Source: Streptomyces sp. AC1-42W (GTDB lineage: Bacteria; Actinomycetota; Actinomycetes; Streptomycetales; Streptomycetaceae). From it: 64,000 bases of DNA. The translations under genes were made by a program, and so were the position numbers. Position 1 is the stretch's first letter. Each line of letters opens with the position of its first letter. Location: positions 1,798,001-1,862,000 of the forward strand of contig NZ_QKWY01000002.1 in NCBI RefSeq assembly GCF_003248355.1, given 5' to 3'. The notes under the pieces are model-generated. The model was not told the origin of the DNA. It saw nothing but the letters and a program-made list of their open reading frames with translations, and did not search any database. Below, in pieces: positions 42,661 to 51,757 of the stretch.

Positions 42661-43787
42661 GCGTGCGCCACGTGGACAAGCCACTGCGCGTCGGCATCAA
42701 GGTCTCTGCGCGAGGTGGTCTGCGCCGGCGGGGCGATATCGGAGGCCAGCTGGCTGGCAGCGAGGTTGGCAAGCGCCGCCCTAACGACAGCCGCCTCGAT
42801 TTGTGCCGATCCTTGCTCAGTTCTGGCGTCGAATATCTTCCGAGCTGCTTCTTGGGACTCTCGGGAGCGGTACGGTCTCAGTGCCAGAATCCCGTCGCTG
42901 ATTTCAACAACGCGTCGCTGCAGGTGAAAGGCAGTGTCTGCTTCAGGCGGATTCTCGGTGAGTGGCCGAGCGGGTGACAGGACGATATGCGGCATCGCTT
43001 TTGCGAGATCGCGCCACAGGGGTGTGAGAGCTTCGAAGGACGCCTTTTCCCAGTGGCGGCGACGCATGTGGCGAATCGGGTAGATCACCGCGGGCAGGGT
43101 CAGACCGAGGCAGATCAGCGCTACGGCGAGTGCTGGAGACGTCACGCCGACTGCGCAGCGTACGGCGCTGAGTGAGGTGCACCTTTCGCCATCGCCATTG
43201 AGTTCGGCTCCCAGACCCAGATGGACCAATCGAACGGTCTTGTAACTGAGATGGATCAGCGCGACCCCGGAGCCCACCGCCGCAGTACGCAGGCCAACGC
43301 GCACAGTTGTCCGTCGCGTCGTCGTTGCCTGACGAAGTGCCTGGACCACGAAATTGATGTCCGTGGCTCCGACGACGGAGATGTAAAGAAGAGAGTAGAG
43401 GGCGTACACGTGTGCCGACTGGCCGGTTGCCTGCTCGTACACGAACAGGCAACCGATGCCGGCGAGGGCAATAGCCGTCCATTTAAGACGTGATCCGATG
43501 AGCTGTCTTGCTCTGGCCGGGCCCTGGTTGAGCTGGAGCGAAACAGCAAGGACTGCTGTGGTGGCTCCCAGCGATGCGCTGTCGCCGAGAATGCGGGTTC
43601 CGTGGGGCACGGCCGACTCAACGGTACGTTCCACCAGCGGCGCATATGTGGCCAGGAATACGGCGAAGGAGCTGAGGAGCGCACCCATGGCCCACGTGCC
43701 GGCAGGTCGCGGCTTTCTCCTGCCGAGTACCCAGAAGCAGCTGGCACCTGCGAGCAGGGTGGCCATGCCGAGGAAGAAGATGCTCAC
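42513..43787 (-). CDS. MAB_1171c-type polytopic membrane protein, altered C-terminus
   Basis: A 424-residue membrane protein: about seven hydrophobic helices in the first ~240 residues (for example LKWTAIALAGIGCLFVYEQ and ALAVALICLGLTLPAVIYPI), then a cytosolic region with WEKASFEALTPLWRDLAKAM, all as in the MAB_1171c family of actinobacterial proteins that sit beside ImmA/IrrE genes. The last ~45 residues (Ser/Arg-rich) are antisense to the remnant gene ending at 42660, so the natural C-terminus is probably lost. The stop-start overlap with the ImmA/IrrE gene shows an operon. Confidence 0.75.
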   Translation of the reverse strand: MSIFFLGMATLLAGASCFWVLGRRKPRPAGTWAMGALLSSFAVFLATYAPLVERTVESAVPHGTRILGDSASLGATTAVLAVSLQLNQGPARARQLIGSRLKWTAIALAGIGCLFVYEQATGQSAHVYALYSLLYISVVGATDINFVVQALRQATTTRRTTVRVGLRTAAVGSGVALIHLSYKTVRLVHLGLGAELNGDGERCTSLSAVRCAVGVTSPALAVALICLGLTLPAVIYPIRHMRRRHWEKASFEALTPLWRDLAKAMPHIVLSPARPLTENPPEADTAFHLQRRVVEISDGILALRPYRSRESQEAARKIFDARTEQGSAQIEAAVVRAALANLAASQLASDIAPPAQTTSRRDLDADAQWLVHVAHAYASQSQKWTVSATSTTSSSLPRPRSMASNSQNLPPSVLFSSSRRRANR

Positions 43788-44335
43788 GGGCCGCTCTTGC
43801 GCCTTCTGAAGGGCTGGGCAAAGAGAGCGTCCCAGCGCTCCGGAGCCAGGCTGGGGTCAGGGGACGGGTCCTCTCGGTCCCGGTAGATGCGCCAGCGGAT
43901 AACCGACGCCATCATCTCGGCCTCGCGCTCGTCGTCGGTCGAGTACCTGGTGCGGCCCGCCATGCGCATCATCAGTGCGGGGTTGAGCCCGATGATGCGG
44001 GCTGTCTTCTCATCGACTTCCAGATTCCCCGGATGATCGCAGTACACGTGGCACAGCTCATGCGTGAGGATGTGGCGCTGATGGTGCACGGAAGTTCCCT
44101 CCTCGTAGAAGAGGAGATCGGCGGACGGGGTCTCGATCCTCATGCCGCAGGGTGCGTCGACTGCGCCGAGTGTGGACAGCGGCCTGATCGATATCGGCTT
44201 GCCGCGGCGTTCGGCGATTGCGTCGCGCAACGCCCGGGTGGTGGCCGGGTAGGGAAGGTGGAGGCGGTCGACTTGGTCCTCGCACCACTGGCGCAGCCGC
44301 ATCCCGGTCATGTGTGACGAGGGCATGGCACTCAT
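43784..44335 (-). CDS. ImmA/IrrE-type metallopeptidase-like protein
   Basis: A 183-residue protein with the HExxH-like zinc motif HELCH in RHILTHELCHVYCDHPG (second Glu-His partner in HE-LCH; the Glu is present) and a later EREAEMMASVI acid. This family cleaves or regulates XRE repressors of mobile elements. It overlaps the membrane-protein gene by 4 bases. Its ATG is only 11 bases from the IS4 copy 2, so the IS has cut it off from its original upstream DNA. Confidence 0.8.
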   Translation of the reverse strand: MSAMPSSHMTGMRLRQWCEDQVDRLHLPYPATTRALRDAIAERRGKPISIRPLSTLGAVDAPCGMRIETPSADLLFYEEGTSVHHQRHILTHELCHVYCDHPGNLEVDEKTARIIGLNPALMMRMAGRTRYSTDDEREAEMMASVIRWRIYRDREDPSPDPSLAPERWDALFAQPFRRRKSGP

Positions 44336-44346
44336 TCCCCAACCCC

Positions 44347-45877
44347 CAACGTCGCTCGCTTAGTTCATGATCGCGTAGAGTCTCGGTCTTGTGCCGAGAG
44401 ATCACATAGTTGGTGAGACGTACCCGGAGCGGGTCCGGATGGGGGTGCTGTCGCGTACGTTCACGCCCGAGCTGGTCGACTTCGTGGTCGATGAGGCGGG
44501 GGCGCGCGAGGAGCGGACCCGGTCGTTGCCGGCCCGGCTGATGGTGTATTTCGTCCTGACGATGTGGCTGTTCAGCGGTGACGGATACGGCCTGGTGCTG
44601 CGGGAGTTGGTGGAGCACTGGCCGCGCCGGGCGCGGGAGGTGTGGCGTCCGGCGCGCACGGGGTCTCTGACAACGGCGCGGGCCCGGCTGGGTGCGGGGC
44701 CGCTGCGACTGCTCTTCGACCGGGTCGCCGGTTGCACCGGCACTGCGGCCACGCCGGGGGCTTTCTGGCGCGGGCTGCGGCTGACCTCCATGGACGGCAC
44801 ACTGCTGGACGTTCCTGACAGCGAGGCGAACGCTGCCGCCTACACCCGTGCCTCCAACGGAAATCGGCCTGGACCGTACCCGCAGGTGAGGCTCCTCGCG
44901 CTGGTGGAGTGCGGCACGAAGGCGTTGATCGGTGCGGTCTTCGACTCCTTCGCCGTCGGCGAGCGCACCTTGGCCGCCCGCCTCCTGGTGCACCTGCGGG
45001 AAGGCATCCTGTTGATGGCCGACCGGGGCTTTCCAGCCTATGAGCTGTGGCGGGCAGCCGCGGTCACCGGGGCCGAACTCCTGTGGCGGGTCTCGGATTC
45101 CTTCACCCTGCGGCCGCATGAGGTTCTGGCCGACGGCACCTTCCTCACCCGCCTGAACGGGCCGCGCGGCGCCCGGATCACCGTGCGCGCCGTGGAGTAC
45201 ACCGTGGTCACCACCACGATCGGCGCGGACGGCGACAGTGAGGAGACCTCGGAGCTGTTCTGCCTGATCACCACGCTCCTGGACCCCGAGGCGGCACCCG
45301 CCGCAGAGCTGGCAGAGCTGTACACCGCCCGCTGGACCAGCGAGACGATCTTCAAGCACATCAAGATCGAACAGCGGGGAGGACGCACCGCGACCCTCCG
45401 GTCCAACAGTCCCGCCATGGTCGAGCAGGAACTGTGGGCCATGCTCTGCGTCTACCAGGCCGTACACGACCTGGCCGTGGACGCCGCCCACCACGCGAAC
45501 CTCCCCGTCTCGCACATCAGCTTCAAGAACACCCTCGCCGCCGCCCGACGTTCCGTCGGCGCGGACTTTCCCCCCTCGGCAACTGGCCGCCAGGATCCGT
45601 GACATCCAGGCCGACCTGACCCGCGAGGCCGTCCGTCCCCGCCCCGGACGTGCCGCACCCCGCGCCACCAAACGCAGCACCACCGGATACCGCACCCTCA
45701 AACCGGACGAGCCCGCCACCACCAAGGTCACCCACACGATCAGCCTCTCGCTCTTCCCCGAAGAACGACGACCACGCAAGCCGCGGGCGAAGCCGAGACC
45801 CCTGCAACTCGCCCCGCAGGAAACGACGTCACCGACACTCAAAGACATGGCGACGGCCATCTAATAGAGCGACGTTG
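44347..45877. mobile_element. IS4-family insertion sequence, copy 2 (1,531 bp)
   Basis: Same length, ends and sequence as the copy at 14691-16221. It is flanked by a perfect 10-bp target duplication CCCCAACCCC (44337-44346 and 45878-45887). It is inserted immediately upstream of the ImmA/IrrE gene. Confidence 0.93.
44391..45602 (+). CDS. IS4-family transposase, copy 2
   Basis: Identical to copy 1 except for the fourth residue from the end (G here, D in copy 1). It has the same DGT, DRGFP and YREK residues, and the same premature stop after TTTCCCCCC with an open +1 frame beyond to 45866. Confidence 0.9.
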   Translation: MPRDHIVGETYPERVRMGVLSRTFTPELVDFVVDEAGAREERTRSLPARLMVYFVLTMWLFSGDGYGLVLRELVEHWPRRAREVWRPARTGSLTTARARLGAGPLRLLFDRVAGCTGTAATPGAFWRGLRLTSMDGTLLDVPDSEANAAAYTRASNGNRPGPYPQVRLLALVECGTKALIGAVFDSFAVGERTLAARLLVHLREGILLMADRGFPAYELWRAAAVTGAELLWRVSDSFTLRPHEVLADGTFLTRLNGPRGARITVRAVEYTVVTTTIGADGDSEETSELFCLITTLLDPEAAPAAELAELYTARWTSETIFKHIKIEQRGGRTATLRSNSPAMVEQELWAMLCVYQAVHDLAVDAAHHANLPVSHISFKNTLAAARRSVGADFPPSATGRQDP

Positions 45878-46244
45878 CCCCAACCCCTACATCCTGGCTT
45901 CGGGCTAGAGCCCGGCTCCCGTTTGTGAGTGGGCGTGACGAGAATGCCAAAGGGGAGCAGGAAGCCGCACTTCCGGGAACTCGCAGTTCCGATTACGGTG
46001 TGTGGTGCAGGGTGGGGCCTGTCGCGTGATTCTTGAATCGCCTTGGCCTGTCTCGATCTGGTGTGCGCACCCTGAAATATCGTGCGCAGCCGACTGGTCC
46101 CAGGCTGTTCATTTCTCTCCGCCTGGTTACGCTGAATGACTGATTCATGATCCACTGCCACCCTTGCGATGCCTGGTATGGCGTAAATCACAGGGCCGCT
46201 AGAGCTACTTTCGGACTATGGATCTCGTCGGGTCGGGTGAGGGT
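45878..46244. other. Intergenic region
   Basis: No gene I can support. It begins with the target duplication of the IS, contains a short hairpin GGGCTAGAGCCC near 45,901, and should hold the original promoters of the ImmA/IrrE operon (leftward) and of the split MmyB-type gene (rightward). Confidence 0.4.
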
Positions 46245-46303
46245 ATGGGTGGCGACCGTGATTCGCTTCCGATGCTGCTACGAACGTGGCGGAGGCGCAC
46301 TAG

Positions 46304-47963
46304 CCTCGGGCTTTCATGAGGTGGGCTGTCCGAAGCGTGATCGAAAACGTGAGAAGTGCTCCTGACCTGCAACGATGGGACTTGTCGAAGGTCCAGATCG
46401 TGCCGTGGAAAGAAGCACTTCTCAGGTGAAGAAGCGTATCGGGTCGTACCCGCGTATCCGCATCGAGGGCGGCGGCCGGGCGGTGGTCTCCCAGGCCGGG
46501 GGCGTGCTGCTGGTCGAGACGGTCCGCAAGGCCGGGCTGGACACCGCGATATCCGCGGCGCTGGCGCCGTGGCGGAAGGCTCGGGCGGTGCACGACCCGG
46601 GCAAGATCCTGCTGGACGTGGCCCTCGCGGTCGCGCTGGGCGGCGACTGCCTGGCCGATGCCGGGATGCTGCGGGCCGAGCCGGCCGTGTTCGGCCCGGT
46701 GGCCTCCGACCCGACCGTCTCCCGCCTCGTCGACACCCTGGCCGAGTCCGGCCCGAAGGCTCTGAACGCGATCCGGTCCGCGCGGGCCGAAGTACGCGAA
46801 CGAATATGGAAGTTGGCGGGATCCTCGTCGCCGGACGCCTCCGGGCAGGTGATCGTCGACCTGGACGGGGTGCTGGTACTGGCCCACTCCGACAAGCAGG
46901 ACGCGGCCGCGACCTGGAAGAAGACCTTCGGACATCACCCGCTGGTGGGCTTCGTCGACCACGGAAGCGGCGGCACCGGCGAGCCGGTGGCCGCGCTGCT
47001 GCGGCCCGGGAACGCGGGCAGCAACACCGCCGCCGACCACATCACCACGGCCCGACTCGCCCTGGCCCAACTGCCGAACAAGTACCGGCGCGGACGCCAG
47101 ACGCTCATTCGTACCGACTCCGGCGGTGGCACCCACGAGTTCGTCGCCTGGCTCGCCCAGCGGGGCAGGTGGCTGTCGTACTCGGTCGGCATGACCATCA
47201 CCGACGCCATCCACCAGGCCGTCCTCAAGATCCCGCCCGCCGCCTGGACAGTGGCCGTCGAACCGGAAGGTGAGATCCGTGACGGCGCCTGGGTCGCCGA
47301 ACTCGACGGTGACGTCCTCAAGGGCTGGCCGCAGGGGATGCGGCTGATCGTCCGCAAGGAACGCCCGCACCCCGGCGCCCAGTTGCGCCTCACCGATGCC
47401 GACGGACTGCGGCTCACGGCGTTCGCGACCAACACCACCGGCGTTCCGATCGCCGCACTCGAACTCCGGCACCGCCAACGCGCGAGAGCCGAGGACCGCA
47501 TCCGAAACGCCCGCGCCACCGGCCTGCGCAACCTGCCACTCCACGACGCCGCACAGAACCAGATCTGGCTGGAGATCGTCCAAATCGCCCTCGACCTGCT
47601 GGCCTGGATGCCCATGCTCGCCCTCACCGGGCAAACCCGCAGGTGGGAGCCCCGGCGGCTGAGGCTCCGACTGTTTTCCGCCGCCGCTCAGCTCGTCACC
47701 ACCGCCCGCCGCCGACACCTGAGATTCGCAGGCCACTGGCCCTGGACCGACCTGATCACCGACGCCATCGCCCGACTCGAAGCTCTCCCGAACCCCGGCT
47801 GACCAGCACGTCCCCGCCCCTGCGAGCAGCACCACCCCGACCGGAGCCGTGGAACCCGGCGCCCACCCGACGCGACAGCCGGGCCATCAGCCTGCCCGCC
47901 ACCCGCCCGAACAGCCGAAACGGCCCGCCGGAGGAACCGACGGACCGTCACGAAAGATCGAGG
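46304..47963. mobile_element. IS1380-family insertion sequence (1,660 bp)
   Basis: Ends share the imperfect inverted repeat CCTCG..CTTTC.TGA. It is flanked by the 4-bp target duplication CTAG (46300-46303 and 47964-47967), the duplication size of IS1380. One transposase gene lies inside. Confidence 0.9.
46375..47802 (+). CDS. IS1380-family transposase
   Basis: About 475 residues. The DDE region includes VIVDLDGVLVLAHSDKQ, TLIRTDSGGGTHEFVAWL and a C-terminal YHR-like RHRQRARAEDRIRNARATGL. Start ATG 46375; GTG 46427 (VKKRIGSYPR) is a plausible alternative nearer to the conserved part. Confidence 0.92.
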   Translation: MGLVEGPDRAVERSTSQVKKRIGSYPRIRIEGGGRAVVSQAGGVLLVETVRKAGLDTAISAALAPWRKARAVHDPGKILLDVALAVALGGDCLADAGMLRAEPAVFGPVASDPTVSRLVDTLAESGPKALNAIRSARAEVRERIWKLAGSSSPDASGQVIVDLDGVLVLAHSDKQDAAATWKKTFGHHPLVGFVDHGSGGTGEPVAALLRPGNAGSNTAADHITTARLALAQLPNKYRRGRQTLIRTDSGGGTHEFVAWLAQRGRWLSYSVGMTITDAIHQAVLKIPPAAWTVAVEPEGEIRDGAWVAELDGDVLKGWPQGMRLIVRKERPHPGAQLRLTDADGLRLTAFATNTTGVPIAALELRHRQRARAEDRIRNARATGLRNLPLHDAAQNQIWLEIVQIALDLLAWMPMLALTGQTRRWEPRRLRLRLFSAAAQLVTTARRRHLRFAGHWPWTDLITDAIARLEALPNPG

Positions 47964-48726
47964 CTAGGGCCAGTGATATCCAGGGTCTGATGGTTGCCGG
48001 CCGGAGAGGTGAGTGCTTGACGCAGCGCGACGTGGCCCGCCTGGCGGGAGTGAGTGAGCGCTGGTACGGCGCCTTCGAGCGCGGCGTTGAAGCCGAGTAT
48101 TCACCGGACTTCCTCGACCGGATCTCTTCTGTGCTCGGGTTAAGTCCTGCGGAGCGCCAAACCCTCTATCTGAAAGTGCTGGGTCGTCCGCCGGCCCCTG
48201 CTGGTTCAGTAGCAGCGGGAGCGGACCCGGAGAATGCGGGGTTTCTGCAGCAGTTCCTGGACAACCAAGGGCTGGCGCCTGCCTTCGCGACCGACCTTGC
48301 GTGGAATGTGATCGCCTACAACGAACCGTTGCTGCAATGGTTTCCGTGGGTTTCGGTCATGACGAATCAGATGCGGTGGATCTTTCTGGCGCCGGAGGCT
48401 CGCGAGCAGCTCGTTGCCTGGCGGCGGGACTGGGCGCGTCCGCTTCTCGGGCGGATTCGTTACGAGCGGGCTCATCACCCGGCGAACGAAGCGCTCGTCG
48501 GGCTTGAGCGGGACATTCTCGCGGGGTCGCCTGACGCGCGGGAGATGTGGGATCTGCACGAAGTGGCGGATCACTCCCACGGCCGTCTGCGGCGGCTCAA
48601 GTTGCCGTGCCATGACGGACGTGAGGTCGCCGTGCGTATTGCCGCGATGCGGCCGATGTCCGGAGAGCCCCTCTACGTGAACGTACTGCTGCCAGATCCC
48701 GGAGGCGCGGGCGTCATCTGATCGAC

Positions 48727-49170
48727 TCACTCGTCGTCGAGCAGGTCCAGGGTGTCCGACTCCGGTACACCTTCCAGTCTCCGGGCCTGCTCGATCACTG
48801 TGCTCACCATGTTCAGGCTCGACGTACTGAGTCCGTCGGCGCGCAGGGCGACGCGAAGCACGTTCTGGTCGCGCATAGTGGCCACCAGTCGGATCTCCGC
48901 GCGTTGCCGCTCGGCCTCTTCCTCGTCGAAGAAGTAGCCAGGGGGTACTCCGAAGAACGCGGCCAGTGCCCGGATCGTCTGCATCTTCGGATTCCGGTTG
49001 GTTCCGCGTCGGAGCTGCTGGATGGCGCTCGCGGAGATGCTCACGCCGGTAGCCTCCCGGATGCCCTGCGACAGCTCGGCGTACGTGTACGGGCCGCGGC
49101 CTGCCGGGTGTACTTCCCGGACCAGGTGGTCGAGTAGCTCCGCGAAGCTGCGCTCTTCCTTCCCCGTCAT
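48727..49170 (-). CDS. XRE-family regulator, probable element repressor
   Basis: A 147-residue protein. Its helix-turn-helix (PYTYAELSQGIREATGVSIS then SAIQQLRRGTNRNP) is of the type that pairs with ImmA/IrrE and MAB_1171c proteins. A C-terminal helical part follows. ATG 49170 is set by GGAGG 5 bases upstream. Here it is separated from the ImmA/IrrE gene by the IS1380 and IS4 insertions and the MmyB-type gene, and faces the replication/transfer genes across a 412-bp gap, so it is a good candidate to repress them. Confidence 0.82.
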   Translation of the reverse strand: MTGKEERSFAELLDHLVREVHPAGRGPYTYAELSQGIREATGVSISASAIQQLRRGTNRNPKMQTIRALAAFFGVPPGYFFDEEEAERQRAEIRLVATMRDQNVLRVALRADGLSTSSLNMVSTVIEQARRLEGVPESDTLDLLDDE

Positions 49171-49582
49171 CTCCCCTCCTTTATCGCCGGCCAGCTTATC
49201 CACTCCAGTGGGGATCGCATCTCGGATGCCGGTACTGCGGTTGACGCAGCTTCATCACTGGGGTGTACGTTTTCTGGCATCTTCATTCAGTTCAGTGTTG
49301 CATGCCTGGTCGGAGGGGTTGAAGGCCGTGGACTTGAACGGGCAGTCGCCATATGGTTCTGGTCCGATCGGGCTGCCAGACGCAGCACGGGCCAGGAGGG
49401 GAGGAAGCGCCATGTACGCGCACGGGCCGTGAAGTCGACCGGGGTGAAGTGAACCGGCGCCCAGGAGCTACCAACTCCCGAGCGCCGGGTCGGCACCCCG
49501 AAGGGGCCATTCACATCTCGCGGGCGGCGGGGCTTTTGCACGAGAACCGCCGCTCGCGCTCCTACGAACAACGGAGTATCGC
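49171..49582. promoter_or_regulatory. Divergent control region between repressor and replication genes
   Basis: No firm gene. A TTGACG hexamer (49241-49246) faces right with a TACGTT (49266-49271) 19 bases further, a weak sigma-70-like promoter. A 34-codon frame (GTG about 49329, MDLNGQSPYGSG to MYAHGP, stop about 49431) after GAAGG could encode a peptide. A GGCACCCCGAAGGGGCC-type hairpin lies near 49,490-49,510. Confidence 0.35.
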
Positions 49583-49912
49583 ATGCTCGCCACACCGAGC
49601 GGTATCCCCGCATGCCCGGACGTCAACCGCCACCGCCGCCTTGCGGATCAGCTCACCGACATGATCCCGGGCGCGTCCACGATCCGCGTCAGCCTCACCA
49701 ACCCGCAGCGCGCCTGGCCCCACCCGCACGCGATCGTCAAGGACGCGGCGGGCCGGACCATGGAGGTGAGCAGGACGACCGCCCGAATCGCGGCGCGGTG
49801 GATTCTGCGGGTCTGGCCGGAGTCGGACTGGACCCACCCGCACACCCTTGACCTCGCCAACGCGGTCCTTACCCGCAGCGACCGGGTTCCCGCCGCCGAC
49901 CGGGGCCGCTGA
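49583..49912 (+). CDS. Hypothetical protein, first gene of the replication module
   Basis: A 109-residue protein, basic, with ADQLTDMIPGASTIRVSLTN and DAAGRTMEVSRTTARIAARW; no named family recognised. ATG 49583 follows GGAG by 7 bases. It ends 1 base before the start of the replication-initiator-like gene, so it is co-translated. Similar small genes occur at this place in actinobacterial elements. Confidence 0.55.
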   Translation: MLATPSGIPACPDVNRHRRLADQLTDMIPGASTIRVSLTNPQRAWPHPHAIVKDAAGRTMEVSRTTARIAARWILRVWPESDWTHPHTLDLANAVLTRSDRVPAADRGR

Positions 49913-49913
49913 C

Positions 49914-50933
49914 ATGGCGCGGATACGAACGATCAAGCCGGAGGCGTTCGTCTCCGAGTCGCTCGCCGAAGTGACCGTGGCGGCCGAGCGGACCTTCTTC
50001 GGCCTCCTGACCCAGGCCGACGACCACGGCCGCCACCGCGACAACGCGGCCATCATCGCCGGGCTGCTCTGGCCCCTGCGGGCCGAGCACACCTCGGTCC
50101 ACGTCGAGGACGACCTCCACCAGCTCGCCACCGCAGGCCTGATCTGCCGGTACACCGGCTGCGACGGCCGCCGCTACCTGCACATCGTCACCTGGTCCGA
50201 GCACCAGAAGATCGACAGGCCCAGCCAGTCGCGCCTTCCGTCCTGCCCGCAGCACCAGGCCGCCGACCGGTGCGCACCCTGCAAGGGCACCTGCGCCAAG
50301 GCCGCCGAGAAGTCGCCGAAGCCTCCGCGAGGGCTCGCCGGGGATTCCCCGAACCTTCCCGCCACCCTCGATGCAGCCGGGCAGCACGACGCGACACCTC
50401 GCGATGACACAGGCAAGGCTTCCGCTGCCCTGCAGGGCGCCCTCGCCAGCCCGGACAACACAGTCGGCCGGAGACAGGAAGAAACGGCAGGTCAGGACAC
50501 CTTCCCCGAGTCCTCCCCGAGCCTTCCCCGAAGCCTCGACGAGGGCTCGGCGCCTGGATCTAGGATCTTGGATCCTGGATCTCTTGTCCCTACGGGGCGC
50601 GCCGCGCCCGCAGCTGGCATCTCGGCGCAGCAACTCGTCGGCGAGTACGTCGCGGCGTGCGGTGAGCGTCCGCCCCGCGACGTGATCGGCCACCTCGGAA
50701 GGATCACCAAGCGGCTGCTCGACGAGGGCATCAGCCCGGAGCACGTCCGGGCCGGGCTGGCGAAGTTCGCTGCCAATCCCAGGCACCCGAGCGTGCTGAC
50801 CAGCATGGTCAACGAGGCCATGAACGCGCCCTCGGCCGGTTTGGGACGGCCGGGAATCCGGCCTAACGTGCCCGCCCACCAGGCGTGGACCAACCCGTCC
50901 GACGCTGCCGCCGCCTACGCCGAGGAGCTCTGA
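49914..50933 (+). CDS. Replication-initiator-like (DnaD/replisome-organiser type) protein
   Basis: A 339-residue protein. The N-terminal half MARIRTIKPEAFVSESLAEV then RHRDNAAIIAGLLWPLRAEH is a winged-helix region seen in actinophage and element replication proteins. A Cys-rich linker (CPQHQAADRCAPCKGTC) and a long low-complexity spacer precede a C-terminal helical part (LVGEYVAACGERPPRDVIGH) that resembles a DnaD-like domain. The stop overlaps the ATG of the DnaC-like gene, the usual initiator-loader coupling. Confidence 0.7.
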   Translation: MARIRTIKPEAFVSESLAEVTVAAERTFFGLLTQADDHGRHRDNAAIIAGLLWPLRAEHTSVHVEDDLHQLATAGLICRYTGCDGRRYLHIVTWSEHQKIDRPSQSRLPSCPQHQAADRCAPCKGTCAKAAEKSPKPPRGLAGDSPNLPATLDAAGQHDATPRDDTGKASAALQGALASPDNTVGRRQEETAGQDTFPESSPSLPRSLDEGSAPGSRILDPGSLVPTGRAAPAAGISAQQLVGEYVAACGERPPRDVIGHLGRITKRLLDEGISPEHVRAGLAKFAANPRHPSVLTSMVNEAMNAPSAGLGRPGIRPNVPAHQAWTNPSDAAAAYAEEL

Positions 50934-51640
50934 TGGGCACCAACAGCCGCGACCCCCAGCTTCTCGGCGCGAGCGCCCTGGAGCGGATGGCCAAGATCCT
51001 CGCTGCCCGGGACATCGACCCGGCCGCCCTCGCCGGAGCGCGGTCCGACGAACCCGAGCAGCCCCACCCGCTGGACGCACTGTCGGCCGGCATGCCCGCG
51101 CGCTACCGGGCCGCAGTGGCCGACCACCCCCAGGTCCTGGACTGGACCCGGCAAGTCGCCGACGCGGCGGTCGCCCCCACCCTCGGGGCCCGGCGCCAGA
51201 TCACCACCGGGCCCAGCCTCCTGATGGCCGGCGTCGTCGGGGCGGGCAAGACCCACCAGGCGTACGGCGCGGTCCGGGAACTGGTCAGGCACGGGGTCGG
51301 CGTGCGCTGGCGCGCGACCACGGCGGCCGACCTCTACGCCGAACTGCGCCCCCGGCAGGGCGTCGACAGCGAGCGGGAGCTGGCGATCGTCAGCCGGTGT
51401 CCGCTGCTGATCCTCGACGACCTCGGCGCCGCCCGAGTGACGGAGTGGGTCGAGGAGATCACGTACCGGCTGATCAACCGCCGCTACAACCTGATGCTCC
51501 CGACGCTGATCACCACCAACCTGGCGATCAGGGACCTCCGCAGTTACCTCGGCGACCGCGTCGCCAGCAGGCTCGCGCAGATGACCACTCGGGTCGAGTT
51601 CGAGCCCGTCGACCGCAGACGCCACCGCGCCGCCGCCTGA
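50933..51640 (+). CDS. DnaC-like helicase loader (AAA+ ATPase)
   Basis: A 235-residue ATPase. Walker A GVVGAGKTH (100-108) and Walker B LLILDDLG (158-165). It lacks the zinc/N-terminal helicase-binding sequence of E. coli DnaC but matches the phage/plasmid DnaC family in length and in the final sensor region (VASRLAQMTTRVEFEPVD). Follows the initiator gene with a TGATG overlap. It should load the host DnaB helicase at the element's origin. Confidence 0.85.
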   Translation: MGTNSRDPQLLGASALERMAKILAARDIDPAALAGARSDEPEQPHPLDALSAGMPARYRAAVADHPQVLDWTRQVADAAVAPTLGARRQITTGPSLLMAGVVGAGKTHQAYGAVRELVRHGVGVRWRATTAADLYAELRPRQGVDSERELAIVSRCPLLILDDLGAARVTEWVEEITYRLINRRYNLMLPTLITTNLAIRDLRSYLGDRVASRLAQMTTRVEFEPVDRRRHRAAA

Positions 51641-51757
51641 TCCACCGCAGGCCGCCACGCCGGGCAGAGCGCCCTACGCTCCGCCCCGGCACTTTCCCGA
51701 CCCAGCGCACCTCTTCGCCGACACCCCTGCGCGCGGAGAGCGATCGGAGCCATCACC

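Larger units (their letters stand above)
46245..48721 (+). pseudogene. XRE/MmyB-type regulator, split by IS1380
   Basis: Removing 46304-47967 (IS plus one CTAG target copy) restores one frame from ATG 46245: MGGDRDSLPMLLRTWRRRTR joined to ASDIQGLMVAGRRGECLTQR and on to 48721, about 271 codons. It has an XRE helix-turn-helix (TQRDVARLAGVSERWYGAFE) and an MmyB-like ligand-binding region (DLAWNVIAYNEPLLQWFPWV, and MWDLHEVADHSHGRLRRLK). Insertion after codon 19 removes the natural start. A shortened product from an internal start such as ATG 47990 would still include the recognition helix, but lacks the first helix. Confidence 0.85.
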
